DNA from: Pseudomonas kilonensis
GTDB lineage: Bacteria; Pseudomonadota; Gammaproteobacteria; Pseudomonadales; Pseudomonadaceae
NCBI RefSeq assembly: GCF_001269885.1
Contig: NZ_LHVH01000032.1
Span: 1-64,000, forward strand
Direction: 5' to 3'
DNA length: 64,000 bases
In this document: in pieces, positions 7,454 to 16,812 of the stretch
How the letters are laid out: each line of letters starts with the position of its first letter
Position numbering within the stretch: position 1 is the stretch's first letter
The notes under the pieces: generated by a model
What the model saw: the letters and a program-made list of their open reading frames with translations, nothing else
Databases searched by the model: none
What the model was told of the DNA's origin: nothing
Program-made: the position numbers and the translations under genes

Positions 7454-8664
7454 CAGCCAGTCACCCTTTCCGGAACCGGTTTGGTCTTCTCGAGCCTGGT
7501 GTAGAACGGCATCAGAATGAAGTAGGCGAAGTACAGGAAGGTGCAAACCTGCGACAGCAACGTGCGTCCTGGCGTCGGCGCCAGCACACCCAACACGCCG
7601 AGGATCACGAACGAGATGCAGAACACCACGAGCCAGATCTTGCTCAGCCAGCCTTTGTAGCGCATCGACTTGACGGGGCTGCGGTCCAGCCACGGCAGGA
7701 CGAACAGCACAGCGATGGCCGCGCCCATGGCGATAACGCCCAGCAGCTTGTCCGGGATCGCCCGCAGGATCGCGTAGAACGGCGTGAAGTACCAGACCGG
7801 GGCAATGTGCTCAGGGGTCTTGAAGGCGTTCGCCTGCTCGAAGTTCGGCTTCTCGAGGAAATAACCACCCATTTCCGGGAAGAAGAACACGATGGAGCAG
7901 AAGATGAACAGGAAGACCACCACGCCGACGATATCTTTCACGGTGTAGTACGGGTGGAAGGCGATGCCATCCAGCGGTATGCCGTTCTCGTCCTTGTGCT
8001 TCTTGATGTCCACGCCATCCGGGTTGTTCGAGCCAACTTCGTGCAAGGCCAGGATGTGCAACACCACCAGGCCAAGGATCACGATCGGCAGCGCGACCAC
8101 GTGCAGGGCGAAGAAGCGGTTCAGGGTAATGCCCGAGATCAGGTAGTCACCACGAATCCACTGGGTCAGGTCGTCACCGATGACCGGGATCGCACCGAAC
8201 AGCGAGATGATCACCTGGGCACCCCAGTAGGACATCTGGCCCCACGGCAGCAGGTAGCCCATGAAGGCCTCGGCCATCAGCGCCAGGTAGATCAGCATGC
8301 CGAAGACCCACACCAGTTCACGAGGCTTCTGGTACGAACCGTAGAGCAGGCCACGGAACATGTGCAGGTAGACCACGATGAAGAACGCCGAAGCGCCGGT
8401 GGAGTGCAGCAGACGCAGGATCGAGCCGTACTCGACGTCGCGCATGATGTATTCGACGGAAGCAAACGCTTCTTCCGCCGACGGGGTGTAGCTCATGGTC
8501 AGCCAGACACCGGTAACGATCTGGTTGACCAGAACGAGCAGCGCCAGGGAGCCAAAAAAGTAGAAAAAGTTGAAGTTCTTCGGAGCGTAATACTTGCTGA
8601 GATGGTCTTCCCACATTTTGGTCGCGGGAAAGCGCGCATCAACCCAATCCATGAATTTGCTCAT
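7453..8664 (-). CDS. petB: cytochrome b of the bc1 complex
   Basis: Integral membrane subunit carrying two b haems and the quinol sites. The 403-residue product has eight hydrophobic helices and the family Qo motif PVWYFTPFYAILRAIPDK (PEWY-like, here PVWY). The ATG at 8664 overlaps the Rieske stop (ATGA), which is preferred over the GTG one codon upstream. It is the middle gene of petA-petB-petC. Confidence 0.95.
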   Translation of the reverse strand: MSKFMDWVDARFPATKMWEDHLSKYYAPKNFNFFYFFGSLALLVLVNQIVTGVWLTMSYTPSAEEAFASVEYIMRDVEYGSILRLLHSTGASAFFIVVYLHMFRGLLYGSYQKPRELVWVFGMLIYLALMAEAFMGYLLPWGQMSYWGAQVIISLFGAIPVIGDDLTQWIRGDYLISGITLNRFFALHVVALPIVILGLVVLHILALHEVGSNNPDGVDIKKHKDENGIPLDGIAFHPYYTVKDIVGVVVFLFIFCSIVFFFPEMGGYFLEKPNFEQANAFKTPEHIAPVWYFTPFYAILRAIPDKLLGVIAMGAAIAVLFVLPWLDRSPVKSMRYKGWLSKIWLVVFCISFVILGVLGVLAPTPGRTLLSQVCTFLYFAYFILMPFYTRLEKTKPVPERVTG

Positions 8665-9257
8665 CACGCTTTCTCCGTATCGACGCCGATGACAATGATG
8701 TCGTCGGTCTCATAGGAATGCGGGGGAACTGGCAGGTTCAGAGGTGCAGGCTGCGACTTGTAGACGCGACCAGCCAGGTCGTAGTGGGAGCCGTGGCAAG
8801 GGCAGAAATAACCACCGACCCAGTCCTTGCCCAGATCGACAGGAGCCACTTCAGGACGGAACGTTGGCGAGCAACCCAGGTGCGTACAAATTCCGATCAG
8901 CAGCAAAACCTCTGGCTTGATCGAACGCGTTTCAGGATTGACGTATTCCGGTTGGACCGAGTTCTTGGAGGACGGGTCGGACAACTGACCCTCGATCTTT
9001 TTCAGATTCCCCAGGATTTCCTCTGTACGGCGGACGATGAACACCGGCTGGCCGCGCCATTCAGCAATCATCTGCTGGCCTGGCTCGATCTTGCTGACAT
9101 TCACTTTCACCGGTGCACCTGCGGCTTTCGCCTTGGCACTGGGAAACCATGACCCCACGAACGGGACCGCAGCCCCCACCGCTCCTGCAGCACCCACCAC
9201 GGATGTGGCTGCTACCAGGAAGCGACGCCGGCCTGCATTCACGCCGTCATTGCTCAT
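8664..9257 (-). CDS. petA: Rieske iron-sulfur subunit of the bc1 complex
   Basis: Carries the [2Fe-2S] cluster that takes electrons from ubiquinol to cytochrome c1. The 197-residue product has a twin-arginine type N-terminus (GRRRFLVAATSVVGAAG) acting as a membrane anchor, then the cluster motifs CTHLGC and CPCHGSH. It is the first gene of the pet operon, preceded by a -10-like TATACT. Confidence 0.95.
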   Translation of the reverse strand: MSNDGVNAGRRRFLVAATSVVGAAGAVGAAVPFVGSWFPSAKAKAAGAPVKVNVSKIEPGQQMIAEWRGQPVFIVRRTEEILGNLKKIEGQLSDPSSKNSVQPEYVNPETRSIKPEVLLLIGICTHLGCSPTFRPEVAPVDLGKDWVGGYFCPCHGSHYDLAGRVYKSQPAPLNLPVPPHSYETDDIIVIGVDTEKA

Positions 9258-9403
9258 TCAGTCCTCTCCCATCAGCTTTGTGGCCTGTTAGATCAGGCGT
9301 CTACTAAGTAAAAATCTGAACTTATAAAAATTTTGCCGAATGGTAATGAAAAGCCCCAATTCTGACAAGGTAATTACCATGCGGCCAAACCGCCAAGCCT
9401 TGT

Positions 9404-9409
9404 AGTATA
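9404..9409 (-). promoter_or_regulatory. candidate -10 box of the petABC promoter
   Basis: On the minus strand TATACT lies about 150 bases upstream of petA, with TTGCCA fifteen bases further upstream as a weak, closely spaced -35. This is inferred only from the match to the sigma-70 consensus. Confidence 0.35.
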
Positions 9410-9460
9410 GGGGCTCTACGAATGTGGCAAGTTGTCACAGAGCAATTCTTTTGCCCATAA

Positions 9461-9497
9461 AAAAACGCCCAGCTCCGTGAGGAACTGGGCGCCTTTT
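9461..9497 (-). terminator. terminator of rplM-rpsI
   Basis: On the minus strand GCGCCCAGTTCC-TCAC-GGAGCTGGGCG is followed by seven T, beginning 17 bases after the rpsI stop. Confidence 0.88.
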
Positions 9498-9513
9498 GAA
9501 AGCGGAAGCGAAA

Positions 9514-9906
9514 TTAACGCTTCGAGTACTGCGGACGCTTACGCGCTTTACGCAGACCGACTTTCTTACGTTCAACTTCGCGAGCATCGCGAGTTACGAA
9601 GCCGGCTTTGCGCAGAGCACCACGCAGAGTCTCGTCGTAATCCATCAGGGCGCGAGTGATGCCGTGGCGGATTGCGCCAGCTTGACCACTTACACCACCA
9701 CCGATAACAGTGACGTAGATGTCGAATTTTTCGACGGTCTCGGTCAGTTCCAGCGGCTGACGAACTACCATGCGGGCAGTTTCGCGGCCGAAGAAGTTAT
9801 CCAGGGAGCGGTTGTTGATGGAGATGTTACCAGTGCCCGGACGCAGGAAAACGCGTGCGGTTGCAGTCTTGCGACGGCCAGTGCCGTAATTTTGAGTCGC
9901 CGACAT
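9514..9906 (-). CDS. rpsI: 30S ribosomal protein S9
   Basis: Small-subunit protein whose C-terminal tail reaches the P-site tRNA. The 130 residues are full length: N-terminal YGTGRRKTATARVFLRPG, then GGGVSGQAGAIRHGI, and the basic tail ending in PQYSKR. It forms the universal rplM-rpsI operon, 14 bases after rplM. Confidence 0.98.
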   Translation of the reverse strand: MSATQNYGTGRRKTATARVFLRPGTGNISINNRSLDNFFGRETARMVVRQPLELTETVEKFDIYVTVIGGGVSGQAGAIRHGITRALMDYDETLRGALRKAGFVTRDAREVERKKVGLRKARKRPQYSKR

Positions 9907-9920
9907 AATGAACTATTCCG

Positions 9921-10349
9921 TTAAAACTTCAGTTCTTGGGGCTGCTGAGCAGTATGAGGGTGAGCAGCGCCCGCATAAACCTTCAGCTTACGATACATGT
10001 CGCGACCCAGTGGGTTCTTAGGCAGCATGCCTTTAACCGCGGTCTCGATCACGCGCTCAGGGGCTTTGGCGATCAGCTTTTCAAAGTTGATCGACTTGAT
10101 GCCGCCAGGAAAACCGGAGTGGGAGTAGTACATTTTGTCAGTGGTTTTAGCGCCAGTAACACGTACTTGCTCAGCGTTGATCACGACGATGTAGTCACCG
10201 GTGTCAACGTGAGGGGTGTACTCAGGCTTGTGCTTGCCACGCAGACGGCTCGCGATTTCGGTGGCCAGACGACCCAGGGTCTGACCAGCAGCGTCGACGA
10301 CAAACCAGTCGCGCTTTACTGTTTCCGGTTTAGCAGTAAAAGTTTTCAT
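9921..10349 (-). CDS. rplM: 50S ribosomal protein L13
   Basis: Early-assembly large-subunit protein. The 142 residues match the family length. Motifs include WFVVDAAGQTLGRLATEIA, GDYIVVINAEQ and GMLPKNPLGRDMYRKLKVY. It is the first gene of rplM-rpsI; the 245 bases to the divergent aldo-keto reductase must hold both promoters. Confidence 0.98.
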   Translation of the reverse strand: MKTFTAKPETVKRDWFVVDAAGQTLGRLATEIASRLRGKHKPEYTPHVDTGDYIVVINAEQVRVTGAKTTDKMYYSHSGFPGGIKSINFEKLIAKAPERVIETAVKGMLPKNPLGRDMYRKLKVYAGAAHPHTAQQPQELKF

Positions 10350-10594
10350 TCTTTATAGCCTCAGGGGCCGCCCTGTAAATTAGACGGCGGATCTTACTGA
10401 ATAGTGCGTACTTTGACAAGTCAAAGGCAGCCGGATACAGACGCTTTCGGGGGCTCGGGTCGGCGCGTCCGTTCAACGGCAAGATTCTTCGGCGGCGGCG
10501 CATCACTTCCACTGCAGAAAGAGGTGCGCAATTATGCAGATTGCGAAAAATATTTCAACCTGCTTTTATGATTGTTTTGCCCAAGGAGCTCCCG

Positions 10595-11635
10595 ATGGAC
10601 TATCGCCCGCTAGGCCGTACCGATCTGAACGTGAGTGCCCTGTGCCTCGGAACCATGACCTGGGGTGAGCAGAACAGCGAGGCCGAGGCCTTCGCCCAGA
10701 TCGAACGCGCCAAGGCTGCCGGCATCAATTTCATCGACACCGCCGAGATGTACCCGGTGCCACCCAAGGCCGAAACCTACGCCACCACCGAACGCTACAT
10801 CGGCAATTACTTCAAGAGTCGCGGCGACCGTGCCGACTGGATCCTGGCGAGCAAGATCGCCGGCCCCGGCAATACCATCGACTACATCCGCGACAAGAAC
10901 CTCAAGCACAACCGCCGCCACATCGTCGAAGCCGTGGACGCCAGCCTCAAGCGCCTGCAGACCGACTGGATCGATCTTTACCAGCTGCATTGGCCGGAGC
11001 GCAGCACCAACTTCTTTGGTCAACTGGGTTACCAGCACAAGTCCGACGAAACGTTCACCCCGCTGGAGGAAACCCTCGAAGCCCTGGACGAACAGGTTCG
11101 CGCCGGCAAGATCCGCCATATCGGCCTGTCCAACGAAACGCCGTGGGGCACCATGAAATTCCTCGCCCTGGCCGAGGCCCGTGGCTGGCCGCGGGCGGTG
11201 TCGATCCAGAACCCGTACAACCTGCTCAACCGCAGCTTCGAGATCGGCCTGTCGGAAATCGCCATTCGCGAGCAATGCGGCCTGCTGGCTTACTCGCCAC
11301 TGGCATTTGGCTTTCTATCGGGCAAATACGAAAACGGCGCACGGCCCGCCAAGGGCCGCCTGACGCTGTACAGCCGCTTCATGCGCTACTTCAACCCACA
11401 ATCGGAAGCAGCGTGCAGCCGTTATGTCGCCCTGGCCCGTGAACATGGCCTGGACCCGGCGCAGATGGCCCTGGCGTTCGTCACCCGGCAGCCGTTCGTG
11501 ACCAGCAACATCATTGGCGCCACCACGCTGGAGCAACTGGACAGCAACATCGCCAGTTTCGAGCTGAAACTGTCGGATGAAGTGCTGGCGGGGATCGAGG
11601 CGATTCACAAGGATCAGCCGAACCCGGCGCCTTGA
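10595..11635 (+). CDS. tas: NADP(H)-dependent aldo/keto reductase, Tas type
   Basis: The 346-residue product has the same length as E. coli Tas and follows it closely (LCLGTMTWGEQNSEAEAFAQ; DTAEMYPVPPKAET; QNPYNLLNRSFE). It is an aldo-keto reductase-fold oxidoreductase whose physiological substrate is not known. The catalytic Tyr lies in EMYP and the Lys in ASKIAGP. The ATG at 10595 follows AAGGAGCT at a good distance, so longer in-frame starts are rejected. Single gene, followed by a REPIN. Confidence 0.88.
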   Translation: MDYRPLGRTDLNVSALCLGTMTWGEQNSEAEAFAQIERAKAAGINFIDTAEMYPVPPKAETYATTERYIGNYFKSRGDRADWILASKIAGPGNTIDYIRDKNLKHNRRHIVEAVDASLKRLQTDWIDLYQLHWPERSTNFFGQLGYQHKSDETFTPLEETLEALDEQVRAGKIRHIGLSNETPWGTMKFLALAEARGWPRAVSIQNPYNLLNRSFEIGLSEIAIREQCGLLAYSPLAFGFLSGKYENGARPAKGRLTLYSRFMRYFNPQSEAACSRYVALAREHGLDPAQMALAFVTRQPFVTSNIIGATTLEQLDSNIASFELKLSDEVLAGIEAIHKDQPNPAP

Positions 11636-11647
11636 TCCATAGGCCTC

Positions 11648-11747
11648 ATCGCGAGCAAGCTCGTTCCCACATTGGATTTATGTCTGACCACTCATTTGTG
11701 ATCGACATACAACCCCTGTGGGAGCGAGCCTGCTCGCGATAGCGGCC
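11648..11747. repeat. REPIN (two inverted REP units)
   Basis: Two REP palindromes of the GTGGGAGCGAGC type face each other between the convergent tas and acyl-CoA dehydrogenase genes. Confidence 0.85.
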
Positions 11748-11764
11748 TAACAGTCACTACGACA

Positions 11765-12901
11765 TCAAAGCGACCGCGCAATGATCTCCTTCATGATCTC
11801 ATTGGTCCCGGCATAGATCCGCTGCACCCGCGCATCCGCCCACGCCCGGGCAATCGGGTATTCCCACATGAAGCCGTAGCCACCATGCAACTGCACGCAT
11901 TCGTCGAGCACCTTGCATTGCAGGTCAGTGCCCCAGTACTTGGCCATCGCCGCCGTCGGCACGTCCAGCTTGCCTTGCAGGTGCAATTCCAGGCAGCGGT
12001 CGACGAAGACCCGGCCGATCTGGATTTCGGTGGCCATTTCCGCGAGCTTGAAACGGGTGTTCTGGAAGTCCGCGATGGATTTGCCGAACGCCTTGCGCTC
12101 GCGGGTGTAGTCCAGGGTCCATTGCAGCGCCGCTTCGGCTGACGCCAGGCCGCCTATGGCGACGGTCAGGCGCTCCTGGGGTAGCTCCTGCATCAAGTAG
12201 GCGAAGCCCATGCCGGCCTGCCCGAGCAGGTTCTCCTTCGGTACACGGACATCCTGGAAGAACAATTCCGACGTGTCCTGGGCCTTCATGCCGACTTTTT
12301 CCAGGCGCTTGCCCTTCTCAAAGCCTGGCGTACCCGCTTCCACCAGGAACAGGCTGGTGCCCTTGGCGCCGGCCTTCGGATCGGTCTTGGCGACCACGAT
12401 CACCAGGTCTGCCAGGAAGCCGTTGGTGATGAAGGTCTTCGAGCCGTTGATGACATATTCATCACCGTCCAGCACCGCCGTGGTCTTTACCCCTTGCAGG
12501 TCGGAACCGGCGCCCGGCTCGGTCATGGCGATGGCCGTGACCATTTCGCCAGACACCAGCTTCGGCAGGTACTTGTGTTTCAGCGCTTCGCTGCCGTAGT
12601 GCAGGATGTACGGCGCAACGATGTCGGAATGCAGCGAGAAGCCGATCCCCGTCAGCCCCAGGCGCCCGATCTCCTCGATCACCACCGTGCTGTAGAGAAA
12701 ATCTGCGTCCAGCCCCCCATAGGCTTCAGGAAGGTGCGAGCACAACATGCCCGCCTCCCCCGCCTTGTTCCAGAGTTGGCGATCGACATGCCCCTGTTTT
12801 TCCCACTGGCTGTGGTACGGCACGGCTTCTTTTTCAAGGAAGGTTCGTACGCTGTCGCGAAACAATTCGTGCTCGGGACTGAACAGTGTTCTTGGGATCA
12901 T
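11765..12901 (-). CDS. acyl-CoA dehydrogenase
   Basis: FAD enzyme for alpha,beta-oxidation of an acyl-CoA. The 378-residue product has the family signatures AMTEPGAGSDLQGVKTTA and QLHGGYGFMWEYPIARAWADARVQRIYAGTNEIMKEI; the Glu in YAGTNEI is at the usual catalytic-base position. The start at 12901 has AAAGGTG nine bases upstream; an ATG further upstream is less likely. The substrate chain is not predictable from sequence. The divergent GlxA-type regulator at 13047 may control it. Confidence 0.9.
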   Translation of the reverse strand: MIPRTLFSPEHELFRDSVRTFLEKEAVPYHSQWEKQGHVDRQLWNKAGEAGMLCSHLPEAYGGLDADFLYSTVVIEEIGRLGLTGIGFSLHSDIVAPYILHYGSEALKHKYLPKLVSGEMVTAIAMTEPGAGSDLQGVKTTAVLDGDEYVINGSKTFITNGFLADLVIVVAKTDPKAGAKGTSLFLVEAGTPGFEKGKRLEKVGMKAQDTSELFFQDVRVPKENLLGQAGMGFAYLMQELPQERLTVAIGGLASAEAALQWTLDYTRERKAFGKSIADFQNTRFKLAEMATEIQIGRVFVDRCLELHLQGKLDVPTAAMAKYWGTDLQCKVLDECVQLHGGYGFMWEYPIARAWADARVQRIYAGTNEIMKEIIARSL

Positions 12902-13046
12902 GGCGCACCTTTGGTTATTGTTGGGCATGGTTATCCGACAGAGCCTAAGCCTGCGGTGTGCGACAGGACACTGGACACATCCGACAAAAAATAAGACGAT
13001 CCAGCCGTCTGTTGACCACTTTCCCCTATAAAAATAAAGATGAACT

Positions 13047-14042
13047 ATGTCTATGCACGCCTCCACGCCCTTGCGGCGCGTCAGCATCCTGGCAGTCGAC
13101 CGGGTCTTCGCCTCCACCCTCATGCAAGCCAAGGATTTTTTCCACCTGGCCAGCCTGCGCTATGGCAAACAACTGGGCCACGGCCTGACCCCGGCGTTTG
13201 AAACCCGGCTGGTCAGCCCCGATGGCAAACCGGTGAACAGTTTCAGCGACGTGATCATGCCGGTGGACGGTGGCCTGGAAAATACCGACGTCATCATCCT
13301 GCCGGCCTTCTGGGATGATTTCACCACCCTCTGCCAACGTTATCCCCAGGTCTTGCCCTGGCTGCGCGAACAACACGCGCGCGGCGCAGTACTCTGCGGC
13401 GAAGCCACCGGGGTGTTCTGGCTGGCCGAGGCCGGGCTGCTCGATGGCAAGGAAGCCACCACCTACTGGCGTTTCTTCAACGCCTTCAAGGAACGCTTCC
13501 CCCAGGTATACCTGAACCAGGACAAGCACCTGACCGACGCCGACAACCTATTCTGCGCCGGCGGCACGACCTCAGCCTGCGACCTCTACATTTACCTCAT
13601 TGAACGCTTCTGTGGCGCCAACGTCGCCCAGGCCGTGGCGCGGGATATCTTGTATGAAGTGCAGCGCAGCTATTCGCCAGGGCGGATCGGCTTCGGCGGG
13701 CAGAAACTGCACCAGGACGTGATCATCCTGCAGATCCAGCAATGGCTCGAAGAGCACTTCGCCGATAAATTCCGCTTCGAGGATGTTGCCCGGGAACATG
13801 GCATGAGCATCCGCAATTTCATGCGCCGCTTCCAGACCGCCACCGGTGACAAACCGCTGCATTATCTGCAACGGCTACGGATCGAAACCGCCAAGGGCCT
13901 GCTCTCCGGCAGCCGCAAGAGCATCAAGACCATCAGCTATGAAGTCGGCTACGACGACGCGAGCTTCTTTGCCCGGTTGTTCCGGCAACATACCGACCTG
14001 TCGCCGAACCAGTATCGGCAGCAGTTTCAGCAGGCGGCGTGA
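13047..14042 (+). CDS. GlxA-family transcriptional regulator (DJ-1/PfpI + AraC)
   Basis: A 331-residue regulator with an N-terminal DJ-1/PfpI amidotransferase-like domain (about 10-190; the elbow Cys region reads GAVLCGEATGVFWLAEAGLLDG) and a C-terminal AraC/XylS double helix-turn-helix (about 225-325, ending VGYDDASFFARLFRQHTDLSPNQYRQQF). Such regulators often sense small metabolites such as betaines or amino-acid derivatives. It is divergent from the acyl-CoA dehydrogenase by 145 bases. Confidence 0.88.
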   Translation: MSMHASTPLRRVSILAVDRVFASTLMQAKDFFHLASLRYGKQLGHGLTPAFETRLVSPDGKPVNSFSDVIMPVDGGLENTDVIILPAFWDDFTTLCQRYPQVLPWLREQHARGAVLCGEATGVFWLAEAGLLDGKEATTYWRFFNAFKERFPQVYLNQDKHLTDADNLFCAGGTTSACDLYIYLIERFCGANVAQAVARDILYEVQRSYSPGRIGFGGQKLHQDVIILQIQQWLEEHFADKFRFEDVAREHGMSIRNFMRRFQTATGDKPLHYLQRLRIETAKGLLSGSRKSIKTISYEVGYDDASFFARLFRQHTDLSPNQYRQQFQQAA

Positions 14043-14064
14043 ACCGAAACTGAATACGATCCAG

Positions 14065-14154
14065 TGTGGGAGCGGGCTTGCTCGCGAAAGCGGTGGGTCA
14101 GCTTGCATCGATGCTGAACATGCCGCCCTCTTCGCGAGCAAGCCCGCTCCCACA
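14065..14154. repeat. REPIN
   Basis: TGTGGGAGCGGGCTTGCTCG and its inverted partner are separated by ~45 bases. Confidence 0.88.
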
Positions 14155-14189
14155 GGGTTATGCAGTGAACTGCTCAAACTCACGCGTAC

Positions 14190-14219
14190 AAAAAAGGCCC
14201 GCAATCGCAGGCCTTTTTT
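14190..14219. terminator. bidirectional terminator
   Basis: AAAAAAGGCC ... GGCCTTTTTT is perfectly symmetric, placed between the GlxA-type regulator (+) and zapE (-), and can serve both. Confidence 0.85.
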
Positions 14220-14235
14220 GGTGTTCCGAATTTCC

Positions 14236-15330
14236 CTACGGCTTATGCGCCCGCGCCAGGAATTCGTGGGACTGCATCTCCAGCAAGCGACTCAAGGTCC
14301 GCTGGAATTCGAAGGTCAAGCGACCGCCGGTGTAGAGGTCCTTGAGTTCGACTTCGGCCGAAATGATCAGCTTCACGTTACGGTCGTAGAACTCGTCGAC
14401 CATGTTGATGAATCGACGGGCGATGTCGTCGGTGGTGACGCTCATCTGCTCGACGTTGCTCAGCAGCACGGCGTGGAAGATCTTGCCCAGTTCGATGTAG
14501 TCGTTCTGGCTGCGGGGGCCGTCGCACAGTTCGCGGAAGTCGAACCAGGCCACGTCATCGCACGTACGCACGGCGCGGATTTCGCGATTTTCGATGACCA
14601 ATACATCATTTTCCACGGCCTGGGTGCATTCCGGCGTCAGGGCGCGGAAGCTCTTGCGCAGGCTCTCCTGGGCAGCGGCATCCAGCGGAAAGTGGAACAG
14701 CTCCGCTTGTTCGAGGTGACGCAGGCGGTAGTCGACGCCGCTGTCGACGTTGACGATTTCAGTGTGTTCCTTGATCAGCGCAATGGCCGGCAGGAAACGC
14801 GCCCGCTGCAGGCCGTCCTTGTACAGGCCGTCCGGCACGATGTTCGAGGTGGCGACCAAGGTCACGCCGTTCTTGAACAGCTCTTCCATCAAGGTGCCGA
14901 GGATCATGGCGTCGGTGATGTCGGAAACGAAGAACTCATCGAAGCAGATCACCCGGGTCTCGTCGGAAAATCGCTTGGCGATGAGGGTCAGCGGGTTCTT
15001 CTCGCCGCCCAGGGTCTTCATTTCCTCGTGCACGCGCTTCATGAAGCGGTGGAAGTGCGTCCGTGTCTTCTCCTTGAACGGCAACGCTTCGAAGAAGGTG
15101 TCCACCAGGTAGGTCTTGCCACGGCCCACGCCGCCCCAGAAATACAGGCCCTTGACCGGAGCCTGGTCCTTTTTGCCGAACAGTTTGCCCAACAGGCCGG
15201 GCTTGTTGTTCGAGGCCGCGACCAGGTCATCGTACAGGCGCTGCAAATGCCGCACCGCCGTTTCCTGGGCTGCATCGTGGAAGAACTCCGGGCGTTTCAG
15301 ATCAGCTTGATATCGTTCTAGGGGCGTCAT
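14236..15330 (-). CDS. zapE: cell division ATPase ZapE (AFG1-like)
   Basis: P-loop ATPase that associates with the Z-ring under stress in E. coli. The 364-residue product has Walker A GGVGRGKT and Walker B VICFDEFFVSDI. The ATG (MTPLERYQADLK) is chosen over a TTG four codons upstream. It lies downstream of trpS on the same strand with a terminator between them, so it is probably separately transcribed. Confidence 0.93.
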   Translation of the reverse strand: MTPLERYQADLKRPEFFHDAAQETAVRHLQRLYDDLVAASNNKPGLLGKLFGKKDQAPVKGLYFWGGVGRGKTYLVDTFFEALPFKEKTRTHFHRFMKRVHEEMKTLGGEKNPLTLIAKRFSDETRVICFDEFFVSDITDAMILGTLMEELFKNGVTLVATSNIVPDGLYKDGLQRARFLPAIALIKEHTEIVNVDSGVDYRLRHLEQAELFHFPLDAAAQESLRKSFRALTPECTQAVENDVLVIENREIRAVRTCDDVAWFDFRELCDGPRSQNDYIELGKIFHAVLLSNVEQMSVTTDDIARRFINMVDEFYDRNVKLIISAEVELKDLYTGGRLTFEFQRTLSRLLEMQSHEFLARAHKP

Positions 15331-15348
15331 ATTCGTTAGCAAGGCAAC

Positions 15349-15380
15349 AAAAACGGGCCGTCACTGTAGCGACGGCCCAG
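15349..15380 (-). terminator. terminator of trpS
   Basis: On the minus strand GGGCCGTC-GCTACAGT-GACGGCCC runs into GTTTTTG between trpS and zapE. Confidence 0.8.
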
Positions 15381-15432
15381 AGGAATGGCAATCGGCCCTT
15401 ATTCGGGCCGATGGTCGGGTGACGTGTCGGGA

Positions 15433-16788
15433 TCAGTCCTGGGCAGGCGTCAAGGCAACGCGCAACGCATCGACGGCGGCATCCCGCGCGGCGCTGTCAG
15501 CAAAGGCTGGGCTATTCGCCACGCACTCGCCGTCGAGCCAGACGCTGAAACCCAGGTCGTCGCTTCGTACATCCAGCGGCTGGCCGGCTTGCAGTTGCTT
15601 GGTGACCTGGCCGGCCGCCTTGCCATCGGTAAAGTTGCGCGACAGCAACAGTTGCTCGCCGTCGGCGGCCAGCAGTCGGAAGCGGAAACTGCCGTCGTCT
15701 TCGCGGAAGCTGACAAAGCGTGCAGCCTTGGCGGCTTTCTTCTTGGTGCTGGCGGCCACCTGGACCTGGCTGACAAACGAACGCAGGCCAACGGCCTCGC
15801 GCAGTTCGTTGAGGAACGGCGTTGCCACGGCCCGGGCTTTTTTCGCGCCCAGTTGCAGGATGTCTTCAAGGTCCGACGGACGCTCGATGAACTGGTGATA
15901 ACGCTCACGCGCTTCACCCAGCTCGCTGTCGAGCAACTGGAACAGGCGGTTCTTGGCTTCGCCCCAACCCAGGCCTTGTAGCAGTTCGCTGCGGAACTCC
16001 GCGGACTGTGCGGCAGTGGCGAAGGCCTGGAACAGGGTGAACAGGTGCGAATTGTCCGGATCCTTGGCTTCGCCCGGGGCGCGGGAGTCGGTGACGATTC
16101 GCGAAATCGCGTCCTTCATGTCCTTGGCGCTGCTGAACAACGGGATGGTGTTGTCGTAGCTCTTGGACATCTTGCGGCCATCGAGGCCCGGCAGCGTGGC
16201 GACGCTTTCCTCGATCAGCGCCTCGGGCATGGTGAAGAACTCCTTGCCCTGGCCGAACAGGTGGTTAAAGCGCTGGCCGATGTCGCGGGCCATTTCCACG
16301 TGCTGGATCTGGTCGCGACCGACCGGCACCTTGTGGGCGTTGAACATCAGGATGTCGGCGGCCATCAACACCGGGTAGCTGTACAGCCCCATGGTGATGC
16401 CGGCGTCCGGGTCTTCGCCGGTCTCGACGTTCTTGTCCACCGACGCCTTGTAGGCGTGGGCGCGGTTGAGCAGGCCCTTGGCGGCGACGCAGGTCAGCAG
16501 CCAGGTCAGCTCCGGGATCTCGGGAATATCGGACTGGCGATAGAACGTCACGCGGTCCACATCCAGGCCGCCGGCCAGCCATGTAGCGGCGATTTCCAGG
16601 CGCGAACGCTGGATACGCAGCGGGTCATCGCACTTGATCAGGGCGTGGTAGTCAGCCAGGAAGTAGAACGAATCGGCGTTGCTGTCGCGGCTGGCGAGGA
16701 TCGCCGGACGGATGGCGCCGGCATAGTTGCCCAGGTGCGGGGTGCCGGTGGTGGTGATGCCGGTCAGGATACGGGTACGCGTCGTCAT
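15433..16788 (-). CDS. trpS: tryptophanyl-tRNA synthetase, long form
   Basis: Class I synthetase charging tRNA-Trp. The 451-residue product has the HIGH-like motif TPHLGN (16-21) and the KMSKS motif GRKMSKSYDN. A C-terminal extension of about 110 residues beyond the usual ~335 (LVSQVQVAASTKKKAAKAARF onwards) is characteristic of Pseudomonas-type TrpS. The neighbouring hydrolase ends 24 bases before its start. Confidence 0.96.
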   Translation of the reverse strand: MTTRTRILTGITTTGTPHLGNYAGAIRPAILASRDSNADSFYFLADYHALIKCDDPLRIQRSRLEIAATWLAGGLDVDRVTFYRQSDIPEIPELTWLLTCVAAKGLLNRAHAYKASVDKNVETGEDPDAGITMGLYSYPVLMAADILMFNAHKVPVGRDQIQHVEMARDIGQRFNHLFGQGKEFFTMPEALIEESVATLPGLDGRKMSKSYDNTIPLFSSAKDMKDAISRIVTDSRAPGEAKDPDNSHLFTLFQAFATAAQSAEFRSELLQGLGWGEAKNRLFQLLDSELGEARERYHQFIERPSDLEDILQLGAKKARAVATPFLNELREAVGLRSFVSQVQVAASTKKKAAKAARFVSFREDDGSFRFRLLAADGEQLLLSRNFTDGKAAGQVTKQLQAGQPLDVRSDDLGFSVWLDGECVANSPAFADSAARDAAVDALRVALTPAQD

Positions 16789-16812
16789 GGGTTATCGCTT
16801 GTCAGACTGCTG